From Saccharum officinarum (taxonomy: Eukaryota; Streptophyta; Magnoliopsida; Poales; Poaceae), in assembly GCA_020631735.1 (NCBI GenBank), contig CM036199.1:22113553-22177552 (forward strand): DNA of 64,000 bases, written 5' to 3'. The notes beneath the pieces were generated by a model, which did not search any database, was not told the DNA's origin, and worked only from the letters and a program-made list of their open reading frames with translations. Below are positions 24,602-36,500 of the stretch, in pieces (the stretch's first letter is position 1; every line of letters begins with the position of its first letter). Both the position numbers and the translations under genes were made by a program.

Positions 24602-25122
24602 GGTACTCATCAAGATTTTTGCCTTTTCCCTCTTGATTACTGCCTGCCCGCTGAGTCCCTCAGATCCGAGGGTATATGTAAACTGATGGGGATTCAAACC
24701 AAGAGGTGATAGAGGCAACATGATCAATCAAAGTGTTTTTTCTTGCCCTATTTTATTTCATTTCTATCTCAAGCCCTGATAGTCCAAAATTCAAACATGC
24801 AAAAGTTGACTTCCACTGTTCCTATTTGCTGCTGACTGAAATTTGGACACTGCAACATGTTCACACATACTATAAAGCGGAAAAACAGGACATGTACAAT
24901 GAGAGAGGTCAGCAAGTAATAGCAGGCATCGTTTTCAGTATAACACCATCCTGAGTGCGATATTTTGTCACTTGACTGCTAAAATGCAACATTAATTGTT
25001 TTATTTAACACTCATTTGAAAAGCTGACTTCTCAGCAAAATAGTGCAGCCTAACTTATGAACAGAAAACAGTGCCATCTGAAATTGACATTATGACTATG
25101 TTGATGAGAATAACAAAATAAA

Positions 25123-25841
25123 GGAAAAAGTCTAATTGACCCCCCTAACTATTGGGGGTGGTCTAGTTTACCCCCTCAACTATGAAACGGTCTAATTTAC
25201 CGCCTGAACTTTGCAAAACCGGCCAAATTACCCCCTCGAGCGGTTTTGGACGGGGGTTTGCTACAGTAACAACTGTTTTTGCTACAGTAACAGTGGTTTT
25301 GTCCTTTTCTTTTTTATTTATTTCGTCTGAATCCTTGAAAAATCATAGTAAATCACAAAAAAATCATAAAATAGAAAATTCAATTTTGTTGGACTTCACA
25401 TAAGTATATCTACACAGTAAATATATAATATAGTATGATTTAGTACAAAGTTTTTGTTGTATGAATTATTCAAAGTAATTACAGAAAAAAAATAGATCAA
25501 AATTTACAGCAAAAACTTTGTACTAAAGCATACTATATTATATGTTCACTGTGTAGATCTACTCATGTGGAGTCCAACAAAATTGAATTTTTCATTTTGT
25601 GATTTTTTTGTGATTTACTATGTTTTTTCAAAGATTCAGACGAAATAAATAAAAAAGAAAAGGACAAAACCAATGCTACTGTAGCAAACTGTTGTTACTG
25701 TAGCAAACCACTGTCCAAAACCACTCGAGGGGGTGATTTGGCCGGTATTGCAAAGTTCAGGGGGTAAATTAGACCGTTTCATAGTTGAGGGGGTAAACTA
25801 GACCACCCCCAATAGTTGGGGGGGTCAATTAGACTTTTTCC
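25123..25841. mobile_element. Foldback Mutator-like MITE, 719 bp, 10-bp target duplication
   Basis: The two halves are long inverted repeats of more than 300 bases each, beginning GGAAAAAGTCTAATTGAC and ending with its reverse complement. Both arms contain GGGGGTAAACTAGACC-type and CTACAGTAACA-type motifs in mirror order. The element is flanked by ACAAAATAAA on both sides (25113-25122 and 25842-25851). Long terminal inverted repeats with a 9-10-base duplication point to the Mutator superfamily. It has no coding capacity. It lies upstream of NPF copy 1. Confidence 0.88.
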
Positions 25842-25851
25842 ACAAAATAAA

Positions 25852-27801
25852 CTACCAATTGGTTCCCCAAAACATATCCTTTTAGACGATACAAACCTTG
25901 TAACTAACTAATCATGGATCACCAATATTATCAGGTGTTGACACAGTAACAGTAGTTAGAAAATAGCAGCAATAAGCAAATGAAGTCAAATGCAACCATC
26001 ACCATAACACATGAGCAGAGAAGTCTTGAAACCACAATAATTTGTTAGTCATCAGCTGAATCAATCCTGCCTGACCAAAAAAAAAACCTACATCAGGTCG
26101 TGGTCCTGCCACGCACAAATGAGCTCCTTGGTACAGCCACCTTATGCAATAATCACCATGTGAAGTCCCTTCATATTCACTACAGGAACAGGAGGACATA
26201 CCTGAAAGTGATGTGAGGGAAATGAAGGCAAATCAGAAAGGATTACAATTACTAAGATCTTATTCAGGTTTCTACCATTTTTTTTTGAACGTAAAGGTTT
26301 CTACCATTTAAGTACGAAGTGAAATCACCTTTGCAATTTCTACGAGACCTCAGGGTCATCAATATGGAGGTAGTTAGCAGGAAGGTGTTCTTACAGGTAC
26401 TAACACAAGTAACAAAAGGAGATCCATGAATAGATATATCCAAAAGCAGAAACCGAAGTGGTCTAAATACGACTGCTGCTGTCTGCATCACCTCACTTTT
26501 TTTTTTGAAAAAAGATCTCCCTGTAGAAAGCACATAAAACTTGATACAACTAAAACTGCTGGGGCTTCGAATTTACAAGCTTGTAAATTCCTTAAATTGC
26601 TTCACCCTTGCTGGTTTCCCCATCCCATTATATATTCCCAAAAGGTATTTTCATTTCTAACCGAGTATTTTGAGTTCTCCGCTTGTTCTGCTCCCCTTCT
26701 GCCTAGATGGCTTATCCACCTTTATCTTCTCAGCATACCCCCTCTGTTCATTCACTACCACAGTCAACTCCAAGTTTTCTTCTTCTAGGCATTATTCTTG
26801 GATATGATTGATGAGAGTTGAAATAGTAGCGTTCCGAAGTCAGAACACATAGGCTGGCCAAGATAAGCAGTCATTGTTGACTAAACCATCCATACTGACG
26901 TGGAGATAGTATCTGCAGTTTTCTCAGATTTTTTTGTATGAAGTAATAAGATTTCTGTGTGCGCTGATATGCTCACATATGCCAAGGGGTGCTAGGTATT
27001 TCAATCATATGAAGATTGAAGAATACTAGCTGCCACCTTGACTTGGCTAACTGGGTTACATTGCAGGCCATAAATCATCAATCTCCAGTTTTACCCTACA
27101 CAGCTACACTACAGAAATCAGGATGTTTTCAGGGACATCAGGTATTTCATGGTATGGTACGTACTGCTACATACAATTTCACTAACAAAAAGTGTAACAA
27201 AGACGCCATATTATCCAAATTCGCAGAATTCCGGTAATATCCAAACCAAATGAAATTGACCTACTGGTTGAGAAATACAATACACAATGAGCTGTCTATA
27301 TTCTTGATTCTTCCATTCCCTGCGCAAGACGCAGGCCAGCAGGGGGTGAAAGGCCGGGAGCAGCGGTTGCTGGGGAGGCGACCTGGCCACCCGCCGTTCG
27401 CGATGGAGGAACCGAAGCGGATGCCGGAGTGCTGGCTGTGGGCGAGCACGGCCATCGCGGGAGTTCATCTGGCATGGTTCCTGTACACTGTACAGAGGCA
27501 CGCAAATGCCACCACGGAGTTCAGCCCGAGCGCGGCGGCTGCGCGCGTGGAGTCCACGGCACGTCGGCACCTATGGTGAATAGCGGCGACCCGAGCGAGG
27601 TTGGCGGAGGCCGCGAGCTGCGGACGACCTGGGCGTCGGCGGGCGGCAGCCGGCGGCCATGACATTTGGCAGCGCAAATCTCTGTCTCCCTCCATTTTTA
27701 CACATATGTCCCTAATTTGGATCGCGGAATTGTCACGGCCTCCGGAGTCCGGACCCTTTGAAGTATGGACTGATCCTTAAGTACCGAGGGAATGAGCACT
27801 G
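25852..27801 (-). other. Upstream region of NPF copy 1 with GC-rich block
   Basis: No convincing gene. Parts are similar to the region upstream of the intact NPF gene (51300-53030), including CTACATCA-containing segments near 26090 and a GC-rich block at 27290-27690. That block shares GAAGCGGATGCC and AGCACGGCCATC with 52780-52815 and may mark an old promoter or non-coding first exon. Small ORFs in the GC-rich block are open on both strands and not convincing. Confidence 0.5.
26266..26309. repeat. 14-bp insert flanked by perfect 15-bp direct repeats
   Basis: AGGTTTCTACCATTT occurs at 26266-26280 and again at 26295-26309 around TTTTTTGAACGTAA. The T-run next to GAACG looks like the end of a reverse-oriented LINE tail, so this may be a minute retroinsertion with its target duplication, or a repair scar. 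Confidence 0.6.
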
Positions 27802-28354
27802 TGTTTTGACGGGATTTTTTTAAAAATAATATTATTAAAATAAAAAATTGCAGAATTAAGTACCAAAATACTAATATTTGTAGTTCTAAGTGCCTATCGG
27901 CTACTGGTAAGCCGATATGACTCCTGTCGGCCTTCCCAAACCCGACTGCTCTCCGATCCTATCGGACCTTGAGAAGCCGACTAGATACTCTGATCGCCAA
28001 CTGCTCTCCCTCTAATCGCAAACTGCTCTCTCGTTCAAACCTCCGTCCCATAATTGAAGTCGTTATGTGATGCGTATAGTTCAAACTTTCTCAATTTTGA
28101 CTAGATTTATGGAAAATATGTGCAACATTTACGCTCTAAATAAGTTTATTATGAAAATATATTTAACGATATATCTAATGATACTATTATGTATGATAAA
28201 TATTAATATTCTTTTATATATAATTGGTTAAAGTTAAAAAAAACTGACTTCTTGAGAGGTGCGAACGACTTTTATTTTAGTACAGAAAGAGGAGCAGTGA
28301 TATACCTATATCTTTAGACTGTATACCATGTCAGTGACCTATGTCACTATTTAT

Positions 28355-28520
28355 GTTGAACAGTGCCATGTCCATGAACCGTACCGATAACATGCATATG
28401 AACAGTACCAACCATGTCCATAAACAGTACCAACGACAAGTGTATGAACAGTACCAATGACGTATGAACAGTCACATTATGTCATGAAACAGTGTCATAC
28501 CATGCCTATAAACAGTACCC
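28355..28520. repeat. Degenerate GAACAGTACCA repeat cluster
   Basis: ATGAACAGTACCA-like words, with CCATGTCCAT spacers, recur at irregular 20-45-base steps. There is no coding frame. It may be a decayed minisatellite inside the Mutator-like element. Confidence 0.6.
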
Positions 28521-28930
28521 TCCTCCGTGCATATTATGAGCCAGCGCACTACATGAGGAGACCGATACACCCTGAAGTGCGCGTGATTATATATTTTCCA
28601 ACTCAAACACTTTGAGTTGTATATGACATTATCACATCTGTTTAGGAAGACATGATTGTATGTCTGGTACCTTTTTTAGATCTTTGCTTATATTTGGTGT
28701 GTTTCCAGCTCGAACACTTTGAATTGAACTAGCATGTCTACACGTCCTGTTCTGCGGTCTCTCTGCTCTGCTTTCAAATTTCTTTCCCCTTTGTACCACC
28801 GTTTGCCTTCGTCACAAACTTAGCACTGCACACTGACTTCATTCAGCACAGGTGTAAAATTATACACGGCTCATTCAGTGAAACAGCAAAATCATTCGCC
28901 TGCCCGCAACGAAGCGCGGGGCTCCACCTA

Positions 28931-29175
28931 GGGTGTGTTCACTTCGCGAAAAGTAGCTGAAAAGTTACTGTAGCACTTTTCGTTGTTATTTGGTAAAATT
29001 TGTCCAACTATGGATTAATTAGACTCAAAAGATTCGTTTCGAACTTTACAGACAAACTATGCAATTAGTTATCTTTTTTACCTACGTTTAATGCTCCATG
29101 CATGCGTCGAAAGATTTGATGTGATGTGTGTAAGAGGAAATATTTTGGGTTGGGAGGGGGAAGTGAACGCGGCCC
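28931..29175. mobile_element. MITE with TTCACTTC-type terminal inverted repeats
   Basis: It begins GGGTGTGTTCACTTC and ends GAAGTGAACGCGGCCC, imperfect inverted repeats. The interior (GGATTAATTAGACTCAAAAG, ATGCTCCATGCATG) is a form I recognise as common in grasses. TAG can be read on both sides if the left end is set one base in, which would fit a Tourist-like (PIF/Harbinger) 3-base duplication; the superfamily is uncertain. Confidence 0.75.
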
Positions 29176-29685
29176 TAGTTTAATTTATTACTATCTCTTT
29201 AGTTCTCTTCTATAACACATATGTATATCAAAATTTGAACTTTAAAAACTCACTTCTCCTAACTAGTTGCTAAAGTTTAGCTCTTGAAGATAAAAACAGG
29301 AGGGCTAATGGGTGAGATAAAGTTTAGCCAAAGTACCAAATAGTTGTTAATTAACCGGTTCTTCAAACCCAACTAACGAGGATCCAAAGTTTACTCAAAA
29401 TGTTACCTCTCCCTTCTATTCTCTCTCCTCTCTCCCCTTATGTTAGCCCAGGATCCAACGGGTATTGACTAACAACTAGTTGGCTATTTTTAGCTGACTA
29501 TTTTTAGACATGGCTAATAACTAGTTCTAGTCCATCCAAACATGTCCTTATTTAGGCAACAACAATTTTTGTGTAGGATAATAATCATAAGTTTATAAAA
29601 TGGTCAAATTGTAATTTCAGAGGCCATGTCATTCGAACCTGCACCTTATAAAATGTAATAGAGAGAATACTTCTCTTTTATCTAT

Positions 29686-29999
29686 GACAACGTATCAGGT
29701 GGAAACCACACCCTTTGTGAAAGCCCGTACAAACCACGGCAAAAAAGTCATCTAAATTCACCCAAAAAATCACATATGTAGATGATATGATGATACACAA
29801 TCTTGTAAAATATCTTGTCCAAACTCGACTTCGTTTGTGAGATATAAAAATAACAAGTCAAGTTTGGACAAGATATTTTACAAGGTTGTGTATCATCATA
29901 TCATCTACATATGTGATTTTTTGGTGAATTTAGATGACTTTTTTGCCGTGATTTGCACGAATTTTCACGAAGGGTGTGATTTTCACCTGATACGTTGTC
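29686..29999. mobile_element. Foldback Mutator-like MITE, 314 bp, 9-bp target duplication
   Basis: The two halves are near-perfect inverted repeats starting GACAACGTATCAGGTG; only a short loop (around 29845) separates them. TTTATCTAT flanks both sides (29677-29685 and 30000-30008). It sits inside the larger Mutator-like element and has no coding capacity. It would form an almost complete hairpin RNA if transcribed. Confidence 0.88.
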
Positions 30000-31336
30000 T
30001 TTATCTATATGCTTTTATGAAGTTAAACCTCACCGGACGTTTTCTCTCTTCATGTGAGGTGTCAGCATCATTCCCCACTAAATGTTCCACTAACTTGAAT
30101 CCTTTCATGCAAGCTATCTATGTCATCCTTTATTAATTACAAAAAAAATGTCCACATCATTTCTATTATGTGCAATACTTTTAATCGTTAATCTATTAAC
30201 GTAAAGTCATTTACATATGCTATTTATTTCATCACCTATTTTTCTATAATGTGATCAAATGTTCTATTGGTTTTTCTTCTATTAGCTTACCGATTTTTAC
30301 CAGATTCAATACAATAAAATAACATGCAAGTTAAATTCATATATATACACATGGTATACAACATTTCATATAGTAATGCTATGTATAAAATAGATTTATT
30401 TTAAGAACGTCCCGCGGCAACACGCAGGGTATCCTTCTAGTTTGTTAATTTTTATTTATGAATCGTAGTACAGATGCAAATACTCATACATATACACACC
30501 CTACCCTGTATAAATGTACGTATACACACTCTATTCCTATGAGCACTTTCGAGAGACCGAAAAAACCGTGAACCAAAGATCTTTAGATTTAGATTAACGA
30601 AGTCACCATGGTATGCGGTCAAGGAACACATCACGTACCATTGAAAGAACAACGCCGTTAAATGTTGAAATAAATCTAAACAATGTGAGAACACAGTAAA
30701 GTCGAGTACTTAAACCAACCTGAGTGGACATGTTTCACTTGAGCATGTATACTAGGAAATTGCATGGCAAAATATTATTTTCTAAAGCATGGATTTTTAG
30801 ATGCTTTGTTAAGAAGATTGTTTTTTTAATATTATGCTGCTATGCCTAGTTAGCGTGTTAGCACGGAGTAAATAGTGAAGATTGACTTCTAATCCTTTGA
30901 GCTTGTTTTGAATACTTTAATTTGTTATGATGTCAATACAGTATTTTTAAGATCTATTTGAAAATTTATAATTTTTGAAGGTCCGTAAGTTCTTCGTTTT
31001 TTATTGACAAAAAAGATTCATATAGAAAAAATTGAAAAAGCCATGCAAGAATTGAGATGTCGTTCTGGAATTTTTATCTGTACACCTTGTCCATGGTGTT
31101 AGACTTGAAGTCACTTCTAAGGGTGGTTGGATCCTTTAGCTAAAGTTTAGCCCGGATCCAATCGAATGTTTAAATATCAATTAGGGAGATAAACATAAGC
31201 TAATTATAAAACTAATTGCATAAGCTATGAATAATTGTGTCGGTCATTCAATAATTAGCATATTTTATTCGTATACACGGAGTTTCAGCACTTCTAAATC
31301 CTGATAAGAACATGTCGGCCACACAGTAGCCGACAA

Positions 31337-31716
31337 GACAAACAAATTCGCTTCCTGTCCTACGTGGATACAGAAATCGGGGAAAAAATGGCATGCAGCC
31401 TGGCTGCAGCCTACAAGCGTGCATACCCAGCGTGGATGAAGGCCACGTGTGCCCAGGAGTTGATCAGACGGGCAATCAGGGTGCGGCCCCTCGCTGCTAC
31501 TTTCCTATAACACATGGGCTCAGGCTTGAAGTTAAAGCCACGGAAGAACTGCTTTCCGGCTGCAGTGAAATGTCTTTGCGTACACACGTGTCAATACATA
31601 ACGGGGGTATGCACGCTTGTAGGCTGCAGCCAGGCTGCATGCATTTTTTTTTTCCCACAAATCGGCACTGTGGACAAACAAATTGGCTTCCTGTCCTACG
31701 TGGATACACAAATCGG
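31337..31716. repeat. Nested inverted and direct repeats
   Basis: A 44-base segment at 31337-31380 recurs in the same direction at 31673-31716 with two mismatches. Between them, a perfect 38-base inverted repeat (31391-31428 and 31605-31642) carries GCATGCAGCCTGGCTGCAGC. The structure lies near the right end of the Mutator-like element and may be part of its complex terminal region. Confidence 0.85.
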
Positions 31717-32269
31717 CACTCAAGGAAGCCGGCAGGCACCAAGCGGCGCTGAGATCGGCCTTTTATCGGCGCCCAGGAAGCCGATAGGCATCTATATCTG
31801 CAATTTAGGTATTCTGCCATCTAGTTTTACAATTTTCTATAAAAATAATATTATTCCAAAAAAAAATCATGTTTTGACTGAAAGCTTGGTAGTGAAATTG
31901 ACAAGGATCAATTCAAGAGAGACCATATAAGACCCACTTACGTATGAAGATGGCTCGTGGGTTATTCACAGAGTTACCCGATCGAGAGTTTGTCACTTAT
32001 GTTGTCAGGGGCTCTAACAAGGAACAGAGAAGCACAAATTTCTTGATATCTCGAGAAAATCATCATTACGAGAGTTTGCAGTTGGGCGTGTCGGCTTGTC
32101 CTTCCTCACCGCTGTCCCCGAGCCGCAGCGCCTAGGTAGGCCTCCCGGCTGACTCCACAGCGGTAAGGCGCTTCCATTCGACTATCGCGCCCACCTCCAC
32201 CTCGCTGGGTGCCGCCATCTGCTGTCGCGGCCGCCTCCATCGTGTTAGTTTGCCACGTCGTCCGTGCTG

Positions 32270-32880
32270 AAAAAACGCATGTTGCAAACGTATATTTCAG
32301 ATATTTCAGAGGTATGTTACAAGTGTTTCATACGGATGTTGCAAAAGTAGATTTGGATGTTGCATATGTTGCAAGGAAAATATGCAATTCTAGAACATTA
32401 TCACGTTTTAGTATCTTAATAAGTTTGACCAATTATAGATAAAAAATATCAATATTTATGATATTAAATAAATATCATTAGATTAATTACGAAATGTATT
32501 TTCATAATAAATTAATTTGGAGTCATAAATACGAATACTATTCACTAGAAATTTGGTCAAACATGATCTACCTTTTCTGGCACGCAACCCATAATTGTAT
32601 GTTTTCCTAGATAGAGGGAGTATGTTGCAAGTGTATGTGTTCCCAATGTTTTATCTGTATTTTAGACTATGCATATGTGTTTATCTGGATGTTACATATG
32701 TTTTCACACGTATGTTGCAAGTGTTTTATCTGGATATTGCATATGTTTGCAATGGTTTTCATGTTTTTTTCACGTGTTTTGTAAGTGTTTTAGACATATG
32801 TTTCAAGTGTTTCATCTATCTTCTTTTGTATGTTGTAAATATTGTATCTGGATGTTTAAAAAGTAGATTGAGTGTTGCAT
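32270..32880 (+). repeat. Degenerate TGTTGCAAGTGTTT repeat region
   Basis: Words such as ATGTTGCAAGTGTTT and ATCTGGATGTTGCATATG recur irregularly, with a decayed Stowaway-like insertion between about 32415 and 32620 (ending AGAGGGAGTA). The same kind of sequence, on the other strand, occurs at 61868-62590. I recognise it as a common grass repeat but cannot name the element. Small ORFs through it are not genes. Confidence 0.55.
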
Positions 32881-33249
32881 CTCCCTTGCCTTCTGCTGCC
32901 TCGCCTTGGTGTCTCTTCCTTGCCTTATGCTGCCTTGCACCCTTCTCGGTCTGTGGAGGGGGTGCAGCGAGGGCCGACGCAGGGGGTGTGCCGAGGGATG
33001 GCGGTGCGGACTCGAGCGCACGCTCTTCCCTTCCGTTACACGGGCAGGTAGTGCTTCAGTTCACTTTTTCCTATTATACACGAGGATGCTGAGATGGGAT
33101 GCTCCCATATTGGTGGGCTTAGGATTGACTACTTGGTCACGGTTCGGTTGGCTAGAACTGAGAGCTGCGTCCAGACATGCTGCTAGCGCCAAAAGTTTGG
33201 GGGCTAGTGCCTACGTCACTATTGGCGTCACAGAGTCTAGTGCTCCGCG

Positions 33250-33576
33250 GAAGCCAATCTAGACCATGCCGTCGCCGCGCCCGTAGGGCCCTGCTGCCGC
33301 CGCCCCTGGCCTCCAGCCCGCCAGCGGTAGGCGCTGGATCTCGGGCCTGAACTCTAGCTAGCGCCGAGATCCCTGCCCCCTAGTCGACGCCGTCGCAAGC
33401 GACCTCCACCGGCACTGGGGCGGCCCATGCTGATGACTCGGCCGCCCCACCGCCGCCTCCTCCCATGGAGCCTGCAACATCGCTGACCCCTCGACGACCG
33501 CTGGATTCTACGCCACCGGGGGATGAGGACGCCACCACGAACGCCACCACGGCCACACCGCTGACGTCCGAGGGGG
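33250..33576 (+). pseudogene. LINE ORF1 fragment, left of the solo LTR
   Basis: GC-rich, Pro/Ala/Thr-rich reading frame (from about 33465, starting MEPATSLTPRRPLDSTPP) that runs to the solo LTR. After removing the LTR and one copy of its CCAAC duplication it would join the LINE ORF1 fragment at 38309. The identity of this part rests on that continuity; on its own it is not recognisable. Confidence 0.4.
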
Positions 33577-33581
33577 CCAAC

Positions 33582-36500
33582 TGTCACAAAAACCTCCTAA
33601 GTTATATGGCTCACATGCACCTATCATTATCTCTAAGACCTCTGACAGCTATGCATGTACACCAGATAACCTAAGAAGATCTGTCGGGTGCCATCGCAAG
33701 ACCCCGATTCAACTACGTTTGACAACTCATACCAGGATCAACAAAGGAGTAACTACAATATTACAACATTTGTTACAAAACTTTACATAAGAGTGCAGAA
33801 GAATAATAATAATGAATTTATAAATCATGATTAAGTTAACTTTTTACAAACTTAACTTGTATTGCGGAAGTCGAGTAGAACTACATAAGATAACTTAGGT
33901 AGAGCACCTAAGTTAGGAGAGGACAACCAGATCATGTCGAGCCCACCGACATGACCTAATTAGCAGCACCAGTCAGCACCTGTAACAGGGGTTAACAAAC
34001 CCTGAGTACTCAATTGTACTCCACAAGACTTACCCGACGAAAAGAAAAGACTCCAAGGATATGCTAGCTTAAGGGAAGTAGTGAAGTTAGAAAAGAAGTT
34101 TTGCAGAAAAGCTTACTACCAGTGGATCCTTGCTTTCAGACTTTTAATTAAATTTTGGTTCTAGTTTTAGTATAGCCTAATTATAGCTAACTTTTGCACC
34201 TATATCTATCTCAATCAGAAATATAAGCATCACACTTGTTATTCACTTCTTTTCCATCTCAAGTCCAATAGTAACCATGTTCCAGTTGTTGCTACGATGT
34301 TGATGCAAGGTCAAGACTCCTTTCTCATGGAGTAACGACGATTCAAACCGCTTGATCTACCCAGCTGGGGCTTCCTAACCATATGACATATGTAGAACTG
34401 AATCTTGCATATATCAACTCTTACCCGAGTAACCCAAAACCAGAACGTGTACATCGCCACCCGAGAGCACAGTACTCCTCGAACCCGGCCCAATTCTAGT
34501 CCTAGGGGTACACGCTACTCTCGCCATCTCTCCACTCCCAGTGCGAGGTTAGACATTCTCGTAATGGAGTAGCCGAAGTAAGGCTTACCCAACATGGGTA
34601 CATGGCTAGTACTATTAAAAACTCCATGACGCAAGGGCCAATAACGTACGATCCTTAACCGACACAGACGGGACCAACCACCAAAGATGATTCCCATGCC
34701 CCGTCCGGTCTCAAGTTCATTCTTATATTCATTTCCACATGCTCTCATGACCTGTCATTAGGTCAGGAGAAGCAAGGAATAAACCTGTTCTTGTGATCAA
34801 AGAAAATATTATTCGACTTCTACCGAAGTCTAAGCATTACTAAGCATAAGAGATTGACCTACATATACTTATGGGATATCAAGGTAATCATGTAGCAACG
34901 GTATCAACCAACTTCTACTAACATAATGCACATTACACTAGACTTAAGGTGTAATAAAGCATTTATAAAACAGAAGAGTGGTTGTATGTCCGGGGCTTGC
35001 CTGCGTTGCAGCGGTGGTTAGTTCTTGTAGAAGTCAAGTTTGACACCAACATCACGGGTGGATCACCTTCTCCGAAGCTTGATCGACACGATCCAAAACA
35101 CTCGTATAAACTACACGTATATAAATGATGCGAAACTTAATAGGATGGAATGCATGCCATGATGCATGATGATGAACAAGGCATAGCATATAAGAGACAT
35201 TTAGAAGGGATAAACATTAGTTATTTACTTGAGTACAACTTTCCTTCGCGGTACAGTTACAAGCTAACAAGGTTAATTTAAAGGTTAACTAACCATAAGT
35301 TTATTTTTACCCAAGAGGTTGCATCTAATAACAAGTCTATCACAAGACCACTAATTACTTACACAAGAAATCATTAACCATTAATGATCTATGTTAAACA
35401 CATTAATTATTATTAACAAATCATAGTTAACAAGTTAATCATGAGCTCAAGCAACTCAATAAGATACCATGGATCATCACATGTTAATGATCCAAGGTAA
35501 ACAATCAATCCAAAAGTCACACAAACCCTAAATTATGATTTATTCTAATCATATAAGCGTTTATTATATAATAAAGAAAAGGCATAGAATAAAGTATTTA
35601 ATTAAAAGTTATCAAAACATTACCAAACTTTTTGTATGGATTCACAACATCAAATTCAGCATAATCATAAATTTTCATGATTTTTGGACTCATACATTAA
35701 TCTATAAAAATCATGGAAGCTTTATTTCTTAATTAATTGAGCTATTTTTGTACCATAGAAAAAGTATTGAAAATGACTATTTCATATTTTTACTACATAT
35801 ATCACATCAATACAAATCTAACAAAAGTGGTTTCACTCAATTTGGAGTTCTCTAGCTTAAGCTATAAATTACATAAGGTATTGCACATGTGAATAAATAA
35901 ATAAAAAAACAACTAAAAGGGAGGAAGGCTCCGGGCTCAAAGCGGCCCGTCCTGGCCCAGCTCGGCGCGACGCAACGCGCGCACACGCGGCCTAGGCGCG
36001 CAAGCAGGCGCACGTGGGCGTGGCCCAATCGGCCCAGCACCAGGCCAAGGCCCAAGACCGAACAGGCGGCCCAGGTCTGCCCTTCTCCCCTCCTCTTCCC
36101 TGCTCAGACCGCGCACGACGACAACGGCGACGGCTGACCGGTGAAATCTCGGTGACGGCGAGGTTACCGGCCATGGCACCGACCTCAACACGACCACAGT
36201 GAGAGGGCGAACCATCCTCGAACATCAGCGAAACCTCTACTGCACGGTAGGGATGGCAGCATCGTCTCCGGCGGCTTGGTGATGCTCCAGCGTGATGGCG
36301 ATGGCCTTCGGAGGCAATTCTCACGATGTTAGCTACCTCTACACGTTCCTCAAGACCTCGCTACTCTAGTCTAGGACTCAATCGAATGATAGACGGACCG
36401 CAGCGAGCTTCGCCCCGGTAATGGCGGCTCAGCTCCAAGAACACCATGGCACGACCGCGTTCCGGTGACCGGGGTGCAGTAGCGGTTAAATTGGCGATGG

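Larger units (their letters stand above)
27811..31869. mobile_element. Mutator-like element, about 4.06 kb, 9-bp target duplication
   Basis: The first 92 bases (27811-27902) and the last 91 (31779-31869) are similar in inverted orientation. Both contain AATAATATTATT near the outer end and GCCTATCGGCT at the inner end. TGTTTTGAC flanks both sides (27802-27810 and 31870-31878). Terminal repeats of about 90-100 bases with a 9-base duplication are classic for Mutator-like elements. No transposase is recognisable inside, so it is non-autonomous. It contains a 245-bp MITE (28931-29175), a second foldback MITE (29686-29999) and complex repeats (31337-31716). The terminal repeats are only moderately alike, so it is old. 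Confidence 0.75.

Noticed and set aside
28035..28275. Stowaway-like MITE (CCTCCGTCCCATAATTGAAG start)
   Set aside because: The interior resembles the MITE at 61950 but the right end is too decayed to set a boundary or find the TA duplication.
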